DNA from: Styela clava
Taxonomy: Eukaryota > Chordata > Ascidiacea > Stolidobranchia > Styelidae
Reading direction: 5' to 3'
Length of the DNA stretch: 64,000 nt
Assembly (NCBI RefSeq): GCF_964204865.1
Contig: NC_135250.1
Location: forward strand, 22,435,395 to 22,499,394
The translations under genes were made by a program, and so were the position numbers. This document shows positions 1 through 10,535 of the stretch, piece after piece (the first letter of the stretch is position 1; every line of letters starts with the position of its first letter). Under the pieces are notes generated by a model that was not told the DNA's origin, made no database searches, and saw only the letters and a list, made by a program, of their open reading frames with translations.

Positions 1-2750
1 AACCTACTCAAAGACACAAAAATCACTCAAATACACAGGTGCGATTATGTGGAATGCTGTACCTGGTGAAATGCGAAGCATGTCTTATCCTCTGTTTAAA
101 ATGAAGATGAAAAAATTTTTTTGGTCCAAGTATCTCGAATGATGACAATAGTTAATTTATATTCCTTGAGGTCTTTCCAAACCCTGAAATCAATTCAACA
201 TAATATGAGCTAATAACTCGGTCCATAATATTAGTATGTACTTCTGATGGTTCATTTTCCAACAAATTTTTACCAATATTTGTGTTTATTCATTTTATTT
301 TACAACATGCCAATCTTATTGCCAGATTTACCGAAATATACTCGTTTCATTTGATTCCCACTCCCCTTAACATGAACTAGATATGGGTCAACTCATTGTT
401 GTAGTTCAGTAGCTATGAACTTTGTATTATATATATACAGATATATTGCAAATCTCAGCATTTGTCATGTTAAAAGTAACTTTTTTTATTACACACTTGA
501 AATGACACTTCAACACCTAGTCACATTGTTTCTTTTTTGTTATATTGTGCAGTCCAGTGCGTCTGTACAGACGATAGAATATTATTCATCACGTTACCGG
601 TACCGTACGGTATTTCATATTCGAGTACCGGTACCGGTACGGTACTGTGCGCATGTTAAACATCTGCTTCAATAGATTTATGTCATTTATACCTGTTCTT
701 TCTTCATTGTCTCCCGTTGTCCAGTCCACTACAACTAGATGATTATCATAATTTGGTTGTGATAACTGAGCCACTACAAATTCCCGTATATTTCCCCATA
801 ACACGCTTTTATTCAATGCCTGTAAGCTACGAAACGGAGAATACCCCTAATTACTATCTGATGTATTGCGTGGCTCTCAGATACACCCTAGTGTCATGAC
901 GATTTCTCGTTAAACCGTATTAGTATATATTTACGGCTAAACTATACTATGCTATATTGATCTACTAAAATTATATGTTAATTAGATAGTTGAATCTTGG
1001 GTGCCGCTGCTAGATAACCAACTTTGGTTCCCCACGGTTTCCCTTCCCCAGTAAAATTATGTTTTTGAATTTTTGCTTATTTTTTGTATCATTCATTATT
1101 TTACTGGTTGGAAAAAATAAACTTGACTATTGACTATGCGTATGAAGGTCGAATAACAGTACCGGTAGCCTACGCATCAAAGTGTTTTTACTAAGTCTCG
1201 TATTTCACATACAAAAAATGAATTATTCTGTGAGCAAGCATATTGAAAAACTCAAGTTTAACGGAAAGGGGCTATAAAAGTCATAAAAAAATTTTACGTT
1301 ATACTGGCTACAGACATAAAATAACCAATAATACTCTCGATTATTGAACAAAATTGGAAGCAATGAAAATTATTTTGGTCAATAACCCAAAAGCTCAAAT
1401 TCCATCTACAAAAAACGAAAGTTCTTCTTCAATCCATCAGATCAAATATGTGTGCGCATTCGTGGCAACTTCGTGACTATTTTAGTTAGATGTGTCCGTG
1501 GCTAAGGAAGGATTACACGTCTACCTTTATAGTATAAAATGGTTTCAAAAATTTTGGTGTGAAATACAATCAAGCATTCAAACTCAGTCAATAAAACCTC
1601 AATGTTTGTACGTTAGTTGCAAAGGACCACAAGGATTTGAATTAGGAAGTGAGGATGTCAAGTTATGAACCATCACAGTAATAGGAATGAGTGTTTCAAA
1701 CGGGATTCTATTCGATCGGGATATCTAGGTTAAAGCATTTCCGAATCACAATATTTTGAACCTTGTAATCAGTAAAAAAAGCTTTTTTACTACATGACTG
1801 ATGATTTAATCAATCTGAATATTGGAATAGTTCGTGAAGGCAATTAGTACTTATTTTCAAATTACCTCTGGGATTAGATATCCAGAGTTTCGCTGTTTTA
1901 TTTCAAATTTTAATCCACAGAGCTTGACTTGCTGTGTCACTGTCGTTCTTTGTGTTGGTTTCGCAAAATCAGTGCCAGTACTGTGATTAGGTATCTGACC
2001 TTCGAGATAAATATGTTTGAGCATTGATTTATTTATTTAGTGTGCATTGCGGGAGTTACGTCAGAGCTGTCTTTGACCTCGATTTTCGCATGTTCATAGC
2101 ATGTTTTAAATTCTTGTTATTGATTATATTTGCCCATTTGTATTTTGACGCCCTATCGCATATAGTTGAGTTTGAAAACACAAAATTTGGAACAATAATT
2201 GCGTTACTAATGCAGATCAGTATGGAAGAATTTTAATATTTGAGTCAGCAGATTTCCAAATTTGAATATTTTTATTAGCAGGCTTAAAATCATACTTACC
2301 CTATATCATTTTAACAAATACAATTTTAGTTTTGAAATGTTCATATAAATTGTCTTTGTGCAGTTATCGTATAGGTAATTCGAATAGAGATTTTTTGTTC
2401 TCCGAGCAGTAACCCTAAAAGTGAGGTTATAGAAATATGGTGAACTAAAATTTAGAAGTCAATTTTCACTTAAGATTCGAAACTTGTTTTGCTATAAACA
2501 CCATGTTTGCGCCGCTCAACGCAATAAAACTTGCTTTTTTGCTTTGAAACTGATGCACATCCTTCCTGTCTTTATGCTTTTGGTAATATATATTTCAGGC
2601 TAGAGATTCATTTCCCGACATTAATTCACCAAGGAAAAGTGTTATTCAAACCAATTCTCCAACGGTAAATGGTCAAATACACTGTTTTGGTCGCTAGCAT
2701 AACGATTATTTGCTGTTCGCAGATCACAATTAGAACGTCCGAAAATATTC
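1..2750. other. No supported gene; AT-rich intergenic DNA
   Basis: No recognisable coding exon is seen on either strand. The only structure is a short run of palindromic GGTACC/TACCGGTA units around 593-648. Short open frames here show no family resemblance and no splice context. Confidence 0.5.
593..648. repeat. GGTACC-rich short palindromic repeat
   Basis: Overlapping TACCGG/GGTACC units form two half-blocks separated by about 18 bases. The same TACCGGTA motif recurs singly across the window, for example near 15437, 37110, 43108, 57086 and 57413. Confidence 0.6.
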
Positions 2751-2765
2751 TTAGTGATTTTAGCA

Positions 2766-5700
2766 ATGAGAAGTGTGCGCAGTCTGCTTGATTCATTCCC
2801 CTTACGAGTTTTCAAAAATGTCGTCGAGTATTGTCTTGTAGTTATTTTAACGGTAGCGATTGGAGATGTTCTTCGTTTATTCGGCATAAGTATCTTAAGT
2901 AAGTATGAACTATGTTGTTCTGTAAATCAATCAGCATTTGGCTAACTATATGATGGTATTACATGAGAAAGGTCTTCTAACCCCAACTCAAAGCCTATTA
3001 GCATCACTCCTTACAGAGTGTACACGGGCTAGTTTAACAAAGAATTTAAGTGCCTAAAGAAGATTAAGCCGTACCGTGGGAATACTAGTCTTTGATAACT
3101 AACTGCTCTCCTGCAGCTATAGGTAATTTGTATTCAGAAATCAATCGTATCAAATATACCAAATACGATGTAAACTTGATCGATAGTTTTGATTTTAAAC
3201 CTGGTTTGGCACAGATAGAATTCATTAATCATTAAAAATTGACTTACATCGAAATAATGGTGGTAGCGCAAATCTCTCATAATAACCTATGTCAGGGTGG
3301 TCCAAGGTTGTCCTTTATTGTCTGAACACGTTGATCATTATTTGTCATTTATGAAGCTAAAGCATGCAAAAACCACAAAAAAAACTCACTGAAACATACA
3401 GAAATCTTACTATATCTACATTTAGTGCAAGATTTCAAACACTTCATTACGGAGAAAGTGCCATCAGGAAAAAATGAGGTTTTAAATTGTCACCGCAAAA
3501 CTTGCAGACATATTAGTACTGTGGTATTTTCCCTCCCACATCTAGTCAAAAGTCTGTTTGAATTGGTCAGCTTTCCTTTCGAACTCATGCTTACAAAATA
3601 ACTTACAATTAGCTGCAGATTGATTGATTACCGAATTTTGCCAAATTTGAAATACAGAATGGTAAATATATACTAAATTTTCTGACATATAGGCAAAAAA
3701 AATTGTGTTTCTGTTTGGGCTGGTTGCAAAAAAAGACGCGGCGGGAATTATATATATCGTTCGGTCATTACATTATTATTTAGTTATCAGGCATAGCCAA
3801 CCTAGGCTAATAGATTTGATTTTTAGTTTTTTATAAAGCCCATTTTGTTAGCATATATTCACGGCCAAAATAATAGAAAGCCAGTTAACAATTTAGACTA
3901 GCGAAACACATTATTCAACTTCGTTCGTTGCCTCAACTAGCCATAACACTAGTTAATTCAGTAACATTTGTGTTGTAACAATAGGTCAAAAGATTTTCAT
4001 GACGAAACAACACCAAATGCGATTTTTTGTTTACCCTCGCGCAAATGCGACGCGGGCCATAGATACTGAATTTGCGGGCCGTATGGGGCCCGCGGGCCTG
4101 GGTTTGGACCACCCTGTCCTATGTAATAGAAGTGTTCGTTCAATTCAAATTATTTTTACTACCTTCAATCCACATGTAAGGAAACAGACTATGTATGGTA
4201 TCGATAAACTTCCTATGTAATTTTAAACTTTTGAAACTTCATGAACACCCTGTACTTCATATTTTACAGAGTTCATGTCTAGCAGGCATGGAATGGAACC
4301 AACGCTCGAAAATGTTCCTAAATTGTGAGTTACGCTATCGCATTTTCGACCTGTGCTCAGAAATTCCTTCAATAAACAGCATTCAAAAAACTTTTCGTCA
4401 ATACGCCAGCTCAATGATTAAGTGTAATTAATCTACTTCTATTTTAAATAGTTGCAACTAATTAATTATATATACAGCATTCCATAAAACAAACATTTGT
4501 CAATTTCTATTTCGAAGTCCTTTGTCCTTACTTCCGTTGTTGGCATCATGAACTCTTAGTTTTTCTTGACATATGCATTACTCAAATATGAGTAAAATTG
4601 ATATTTTTTTAATTTTAGATCATTTCCATGAATGAGAAAGTATTGAATCCGTTCAACGCGTTGTATGACCAATTTTGTTTTACGATATTTTACATTTCAG
4701 TACATTGGGATCACTTCGACATATCGGGAGAAAATATTATCAAGATATTTTTAGAAGTGCGGTAATTGGGCTGAGGGCACCAAATTCCACAGTTTATGAT
4801 CAAAAAACTTTGAAAAAACGCAGGTCAGATGGAATGAATTTTTTTTATCAAATAGTTGCATATTTGAGATAGCTTCTATTGAATGAACGATTGTAAAAGT
4901 GTTAGGCATTCTCATGTTGAAATCTTATGGCCCTTTCAAAAATAGTATTAAATTTGTACGTCGTTAATATATATCAACAATTGCTTGTACCAAACCTTGT
5001 TCAGAACGAAATGGGCGTTACTTCAAAATTGAGAGAAGTTGTATAACCTTCAATACTAAATTGATATTTTTTATTGAGTACAAGAAGTGTAATTTCACAA
5101 ACTATAATACATGATTTCATTGTTGTAAGCTTATTCTATAAAAATAAATTTTCCTTGATGGTATGATTTATGTTTGTGTTTAGAATTCTTGATTTCAGTA
5201 ACCCAGGACGACCTCTCGTTCTCATATTTGGATCATGCACCTGACCCCCATTTCTGAAAGGGATTGAGCGTCTCCCTACTCTTATGGAGGAATATCGTTC
5301 AAAAGTTGATTTTGTTGTGATATATATTCAAGAAGCTCATGCCACGGACAGTAATTGGCATTTCAAGGACATGAAGTAAGTGAAGTAAGAAACAGCGTTA
5401 GGTTCAAGTCATTAAACTCCAAGTGGAGCCACAAACCATATAGGTCTTCAGAAATTCGACTTCCATGAATTGATAATTTCGACTCCAAATAAGATCGTAC
5501 TAAAAAGTATTACGTTTTGTATATTTTCTCAGGCACCACATTTTTCTTCATAAAAGTCTTCATGATCGGCAGTCTGCCGCAGAAATTCTTAAAGACTACC
5601 TTTCGTGCCCTTTGGTGTTGGATGGAATAGAAAATGAAGCAACGAAGCAATATGGTACGATTCCGGATCGTATGGCAATCATCTACAACGGTTGCTTAGA

Positions 5701-5785
5701 ATATATCAGTGCGAAAGGACCTTTTGGGTTTAAAGTAGAGGAAATGATAATTGCTTTAAATCATCTATTACAACGAAACGAATAG
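2766..5785 (+). CDS. Iodothyronine-deiodinase-like selenoprotein, copy 1 (5 exons)
   Basis: Family role: a thioredoxin-fold, membrane-anchored reductive deiodinase that removes iodine from thyroid-hormone-like iodothyronines using selenocysteine. Exons: 2766-2902 (or 2898), a short weak exon ending at 4216 (start 4181 or 4130), 4701-4823, 5184-5375 and 5533-5785, giving about 246-263 aa. Exon 1 encodes an N-terminal hydrophobic segment after an L-L-D-S-F-P motif. Exon 3 carries the R-A-P-N-S-T motif. Exon 4 carries G-S-C-T-[TGA]-P-P-F with TGA at 5242-5244, then E-A-H-A-T-D with the conserved histidine. Exon 5 carries the Y-G-T-I-P-D-R-M thioredoxin-fold segment. The TGA is read as selenocysteine because the motif is conserved in the neighbouring paralog and SECIS hairpins lie downstream. 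Splice phases of exons 3-5 match the paralog. Exon 2 and the exon 1 donor are uncertain, with two GT donors 4 nt apart. The subtype and substrate cannot be assigned. Confidence 0.85.
3293..4116. mobile_element. hAT-like non-autonomous element in deiodinase 1 intron 1
   Basis: The ends are inverted repeats, CAGGGTGGTCCAA on the left and TTGGACCACCCTG on the right. Flanks are 8-bp near-duplications ACCTATGT (3285-3292) and TCCTATGT (4117-4124), 7 of 8 matching. The GC-rich GGGCCCGCGGGCC near the right end is typical of such elements. There is no transposase frame. Confidence 0.85.
5242..5244 (+). other. Selenocysteine TGA codon, deiodinase copy 1
   Basis: In-frame TGA sits between Thr and Pro-Pro-Phe in the active-site motif of exon 4. 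The reading frame continues 131 nt to the donor and through the last exon to TAG. The same position is TGA in the paralog. Confidence 0.9.
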
Positions 5786-6082
5786 GAATTTTTATACCAT
5801 TCAAGTTATCAGTATGGCCTTCAATGTTACAGTACCAATGGGGCATTCGCTGTTATAATGCTCAATACTATGTTTGTATATATAGCAAGTAAGCTATCCC
5901 CTTAATTTCGAACTGCCAGTAAAAGATATTTCGATAGGTATATCACCTAGAAATCTTTGAAGGCCAGCAACGTTAAACAAGGCTGTCACTTTTATTTTTC
6001 TGTTCCAAAGTAATTTGTATTTTTGATTTCTTTGCTACATTATGAGAAATGTTATTTAAAATATCAAACATGTAAAGAATTT

Positions 6083-6131
6083 ATGAAGGTACATAAGAAA
6101 ATTGCGGAAAGCAACCTTTAGTTCCAGATGG
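6083..6131 (+). promoter_or_regulatory. SECIS-like hairpin, copy 1
   Basis: The 5' core ATGA at 6083-6086 faces a 3' core AGAT at 6126-6129. Between them helix GGTAC/GTTCC has one T-T mismatch relative to the other copies. An unpaired AAAA run follows, then a mini-stem TTGC/GCAA. This matches the type II SECIS layout that directs selenocysteine insertion. Confidence 0.75.
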
Positions 6132-6274
6132 TTTATTTCTAAGCATGCTAACTGTTTTTATAACGTTTCCAAGTAAATCATGTTTTTTTGTTTTGTTCCA
6201 AAATTATTGTATTTTTTATTTCTTTGCTACATTATGAGAAATGTTATTTAAAATATCAAACATGTAAAGAATTC

Positions 6275-6323
6275 ATGAAGGTACATAAGAAAATTGCAAG
6301 AAGCAACCTTTAGTACCAGATGG
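6275..6323 (+). promoter_or_regulatory. SECIS-like hairpin, copy 2
   Basis: ATGA at 6275-6278 and AGAT at 6318-6321 form the core. The basal helix GGTAC/GTACC is perfect. The apical AAAA run and TTGC/GCAA mini-stem are intact. Confidence 0.8.
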
Positions 6324-6401
6324 TTTATTTCTATGCATGCTAACTGTTTCAATAACATTTCCAAATACATATACACAACTCTCCTAATATATATGCATAT
6401 G

Positions 6402-6407
6402 AATAAA
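6402..6407 (+). promoter_or_regulatory. Candidate polyadenylation signal inside the SECIS array
   Basis: AATAAA lies after SECIS copy 2. Equivalent hexamers occur at 6630-6635 (after copy 3) and 7040-7045 (after copy 5). Alternative 3' ends would include different numbers of hairpins. Confidence 0.45.
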
Positions 6408-6503
6408 ATCATGTTGATTTTTTGTTTCAAAGTTATTGTATTTTTCATTTCTTTGCTACATTATGAGAAATGTTATTTAAAATATCAAACATGTAGAGAA
6501 TTC

Positions 6504-6551
6504 ATGAAGGTACATAAGAAAATTGCGAGAAGCAACCTTTAGTACCAGATG
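6504..6551 (+). promoter_or_regulatory. SECIS-like hairpin, copy 3
   Basis: ATGA at 6504-6507 and AGAT at 6547-6550 form the core, with GGTAC/GTACC helix, AAAA run and TTGC/GCAA mini-stem. A poly-T run replaces part of the 3' outer strand immediately after the core. Confidence 0.8.
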
Positions 6552-6733
6552 TTTTTTTTTTTCTATGCATGCTAACTGTTTTTATAACATTTCCAAGTAC
6601 ATATACACAACTTTTCTAGTATGCATATTAATAAAATCATGTTTTGTTTTTTTGTTCCAAAGTTATTTGTATTTTAATTCCTTTGCTACATTATGAAAAA
6701 TGTTATTTAAAATATCAAACATGTAAAGAATTC

Positions 6734-6782
6734 ATGAAGGTACATGAGAAAATTGCGGAAAGCAACCTTAAGTACCAGATGG
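6734..6782 (+). promoter_or_regulatory. SECIS-like hairpin, copy 4
   Basis: ATGA at 6734-6737 and AGAT at 6777-6780 form the core. Two base changes lie inside the helix (CATGAG for CATAAG, CTTAAG for CTTTAG) and roughly keep the pairing. Helix ends, AAAA run and mini-stem are kept. Confidence 0.78.
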
Positions 6783-6926
6783 TTTATTTCTATGCATGCT
6801 AACTGTCTTTATAACATTTCCAAGTAAATCATGTTTTGTTTTATCGTTCCAAAGTTATTTGTATTTTTTATTTCTTTGCTACATTATGGGAAATGCTATT
6901 TAAAATATCAAACCTGTAAAGAATTC

Positions 6927-6977
6927 ATGAAGGTACATAAGAAAATTGCGAGAAGCAACCTTTAGTACCATTCTATG
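6927..6977 (+). promoter_or_regulatory. SECIS-like hairpin, copy 5, 3' core deleted
   Basis: The 5' core ATGA (6927-6930), helix and mini-stem are present. After GTACC the sequence jumps straight to TTCTATGCATG, so the AGATGGTTTA stretch with the 3' G-A half of the core is missing. It is probably non-functional. Confidence 0.75.
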
Positions 6978-7060
6978 CATGCTAACTGTTTTTATAACAT
7001 TTCCAAGTACATATCCACAACTCTCCTAATGTGCATATTAATAAAATTACCAAACAAGAG

Positions 7061-10000
7061 AGCAATACCCAAATATATGAGCATTAAGATTCAATAATAG
7101 CACCGGTAGACTAAGCGACTTACACTGAAATGTGGATGAGAACCAGGTTCGCAAAATTAGGAACAAGTAGCCAGTCACGCTTGACGGAATGAAAACAGTG
7201 CTGCCAAATATAAAATAAACAGAAAACTTTACGGTGAATAATCGAATCACATAATTTCATTTCGCAACAAAAAAAAACATTACCAAGTCTAAAAACAACA
7301 AAAATTTAGAAAAACAATCTATATGGTCAGTTAGTGTTCAACAATACAGTTCTTGTTAATATAAGGACCAAGTTGAGATTGATTGGGGATGTTTTGCAAA
7401 ATATGCCTCGCCACTAATATTAAAGAAGGAAATTAAATAGTTTCTTGAAAGAAAAGAATAAATTTTACAGCAGTATGGGGAGGAACATTCCCAAATTATA
7501 CCAATGCTTCAGTTTTATAACAAGAGAGCTATGCTCAAATATATGGACACGTAGCGCCACATAATTTTGAAGACGTCATAGCAAAAAATAAAAGTAATAG
7601 GAGGAAAATTCTGGAGAAAATTCCATTTTTAACCACTGAAAATTTCAAAGCAGTTGGTCCAGTAATCAAAGAGAAAAGCGATTTCCTCAAAACGTGTCAA
7701 TGAACAAGAACAACGAAACGATCGTTACGTCCACTAAACGTGTCCAATAAAAATGTCCTCGAATACTCACATAAGAGCTATGCTCTACTGAAATGGCACA
7801 CGCTTTTGGAGCCATACCAAATTGCATACCGTACTGGTAGCGCGGAGTTAGGTGTCAATATCACCGTCAAGAGATTATACCGGATTAGAGTTTTTGAAAA
7901 TATAATTGTGACGTAATTCCATTCTATATGTTTGTGATTCGCATTTCAAGCTCTGCGACTAATTTTTTTTTTTTTTGTAGAATATTTCTGTATTGGGGAT
8001 AAAGTAATGATTAAAGTGCAGTTCGGACGATGACTTGACATGTGGGTCCGTATGTTTGTTCTCGTAATATTCAGTTAAGAAAACTGGTATTTAAGCTCTA
8101 CACTTTTTTCTATCTCATTTAATTCAACGAAACTGCTCAAATTGGTAGCCAAGGTTGAATCACCAATCCTTATTTACCATCAATAACTTATGTTACATTG
8201 TAAATATTCGTGTATGACAAACAACGACCAAGTTATATACAGAGCAATTCAATTAACTTTTGTAGCCGTTTTTTTAGCTTTATATGCGTGTGGCAAATAA
8301 GAAGAGCAATTTGTTTGCGCGTCTTCGAACGCCGTGCCGTGTCATGCTTGCTTAGTAATATTTTTATTATAAAGGTTTTGAGACTTTTGACAATAGTCAT
8401 GAACGCCATAGACCTAAATGACGCAATTCAATTAATCTAGATGAAGACGAATAGGGAGAAAGACCGCCTGTTAAACAGAGCCCAATCACGGAAGTCAAAG
8501 TAATATTGAAAGGGTAACTGATAGAAGAGGATCTAGCAAGTACTCTCTCTTGTCTAAGATGTATAAATATATAATTTTTAGAACAAAGATGACAGACTTT
8601 GGCAGGTGACTGAAGGCAACATTTTTAAAGAAACAGTCGAGGGTAAAGGAGTTTTTATGACTTAATTCCGAAACAACTGTATACTCTTTAGATAACAACA
8701 TTTTTTAACGTTTCAAAAATTGTTTTTACATCATGTCTCGAATATTGGTAGTGTCTTCATCTGGCTATGAATTGAGGTTTCAGCAGTATGATAAATAGCC
8801 AATCCAATATATCGTTTATGTATGATTCTTTCTTGGTTATTAGTTCGAAAAAAAACTGCAATTTTTTCAAATGCATACTTGAAACTCCGAGTCAGGTAAA
8901 ATATAAATATCTTACACTCGCATAGAGTTTGCTTTAACTTGGGTCAATTTTTCATCCAACATAAAATCAATGTTTATACCATAAGAAATAGTTTAAAAAG
9001 TGTTCAGTTAGATTAATTTTACTTCAGATCCACCAGTATGAAATAATCATGTAATATTTTTTAACGATTGCTAACCAGAATATGCATTGCGCTCGGGGCA
9101 TTGATCTGCCTTTACCGAACGGCAAATATGTCTTGTTCATATTTATGTACCTTCAGGCGCTCATACTCGACAAATGCTTTGGATTTGGCCAACATTTAAA
9201 ACCTTGCCTCTCTCACTGAACGCCTAGCTCAGGGCTACTCAACTGGTGGACCGCGGTCCGAATCCAGACCTTTGGAGTATTCAATTTGGACCACAGCTGT
9301 CTATTGACTTTGAATATCACCGTTTCTTTTTATTTCACAAATGTGATGTAATGCATTTTGCATTTTTCGCTAAATCACTGAGAAAAAAATTGCCATAGCA
9401 ATATAAGTTTCTCAGAGCAACAATTCACTTGTTTACTCCCTTAGCATTAGCTAATCAACAAGATGTATTATAGTGGCGTATTATAGTGGCGTAAAACAAA
9501 AGTTTTAGCGGCTGTTTGGATACATTACTCCCAGTTTTTTATATAAGGTGGTAAACATTAAATTGTTTTGGGGCTTTGCATGCTATTTGTCAAGTTTTAC
9601 TTGTATTTTTGAAATTTAAAATAGAACAATTATTGATAACTTATAAATAAAATAACTTTGCTATTGGACACGTAGTCGACTAATGAATCGTTTTGCTAAA
9701 ATCATTGTGCTCTTGTATTTGGTGAAACGATACTCTTGTTTGCATAGGTAAAATATATTTTTTGAAATGCCCGGACCGCGATAACTTTTGAATTTTGTGT
9801 TCGGACCTTTGGTGAGAGTAGTTGAGTAGCCATGCTAGCCGATAAACATGTGGTTTTTCGTTCTTTTAAGTAAATCAAAATCAATACAGATTTGCAGTAT
9901 AGAAACATATCGCTTCGTAGTATCGTAGTCAGGACATCTAGAGAACCACAGCTTGTATTGTTAGGTACACAGTATTTAAATAGAGAACAGCACATATCAT

Positions 10001-10500
10001 AAATTTTGAAACTCTAATCATCATGCCTCGCGTTACACGTTACAGTCCATTACCTATGACGTCATAGATAAATTCGCACAAACTATTATTATGATGGTAC
10101 AGTATTATAACATTAAATTATTATGTTACGTCATCTCGGTAGAAAGACAATTTGGCATACCCGTAATATTTGTATTGCCGTTTGTGCCAGAATCTCCATG
10201 AGACAAAGCTGTCGAGAATGTGCCAGTGAGCATAACGCCAAGTTTTAGTGCCAGGCAGTGGGAAATTGTGCTGTTATCCTAGTATGAGTCAGAATCGTCA
10301 GACTAAATTGAAGACAAATTATCGACTGAGATCAAATAGAATTTGCTTGGCAATACTTTACAACAATAGGCTTCATATGCAACATTAATTAAAAGTCTAA
10401 CTAATTACTATATTGTACTAGAATGCAAAATAATCAACAATGTGACTATAATAGAACGCCGCCCATACACCAGGACAGATTTAAACGGTTAACCGTTAAA
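7061..10500. other. Intergenic region between the deiodinases
   Basis: No supported coding exon is seen. A hAT-like element (9230-9834) is the only defined feature. The rest is AT-rich unique-looking sequence. Confidence 0.5.
9230..9834. mobile_element. hAT-like MITE
   Basis: The ends are inverted, with GGCTACTCAACT on the left and AGTTGAGTAGCC on the right. GGTCCGAATCCAGACCTTTGG near the left is mirrored by a similar TCGGACCTTTGG block near the right. Flanking duplication is degraded (CTAGC shared). There is no transposase. Confidence 0.7.
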
Positions 10501-10524
10501 ATACTTTCTTTATTGTTTTTACAG

Positions 10525-10535
10525 AGTTTGGTACA
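10525..10535 (+). promoter_or_regulatory. 5'-UTR with acceptor-like site before deiodinase 2
   Basis: A pyrimidine-rich tract ending in TTTTTACAG stops at 10524, only 11 nt before the start ATG. It could be the acceptor of a 5'-UTR intron or of a trans-spliced leader. Confidence 0.4.

Larger units (their letters stand above)
6000..7060 (+). repeat. Tandem array of SECIS-bearing units
   Basis: Five units lie head to tail behind the deiodinase 1 stop codon. Each contains the block from the tttgctacattatgagaaat sequence through the hairpin to the gcatgctaactg sequence. Hairpin starts are spaced 192, 229, 230 and 193 nt. Longer units carry an extra segment with acatatacacaact and AATAAA. The first hairpin starts 298 nt after the stop, a normal 3'-UTR distance. 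Confidence 0.9.

Noticed and set aside
5242..5244. TGA as a premature stop making deiodinase 1 a pseudogene
   Set aside because: The same TGA occurs in the paralog within the selenocysteine motif, the frame continues across introns, and SECIS hairpins lie downstream.
6294..6542. Short open frames on both strands in 6248-6542
   Set aside because: They run through the SECIS repeat units and reflect repeat sequence, not protein coding.
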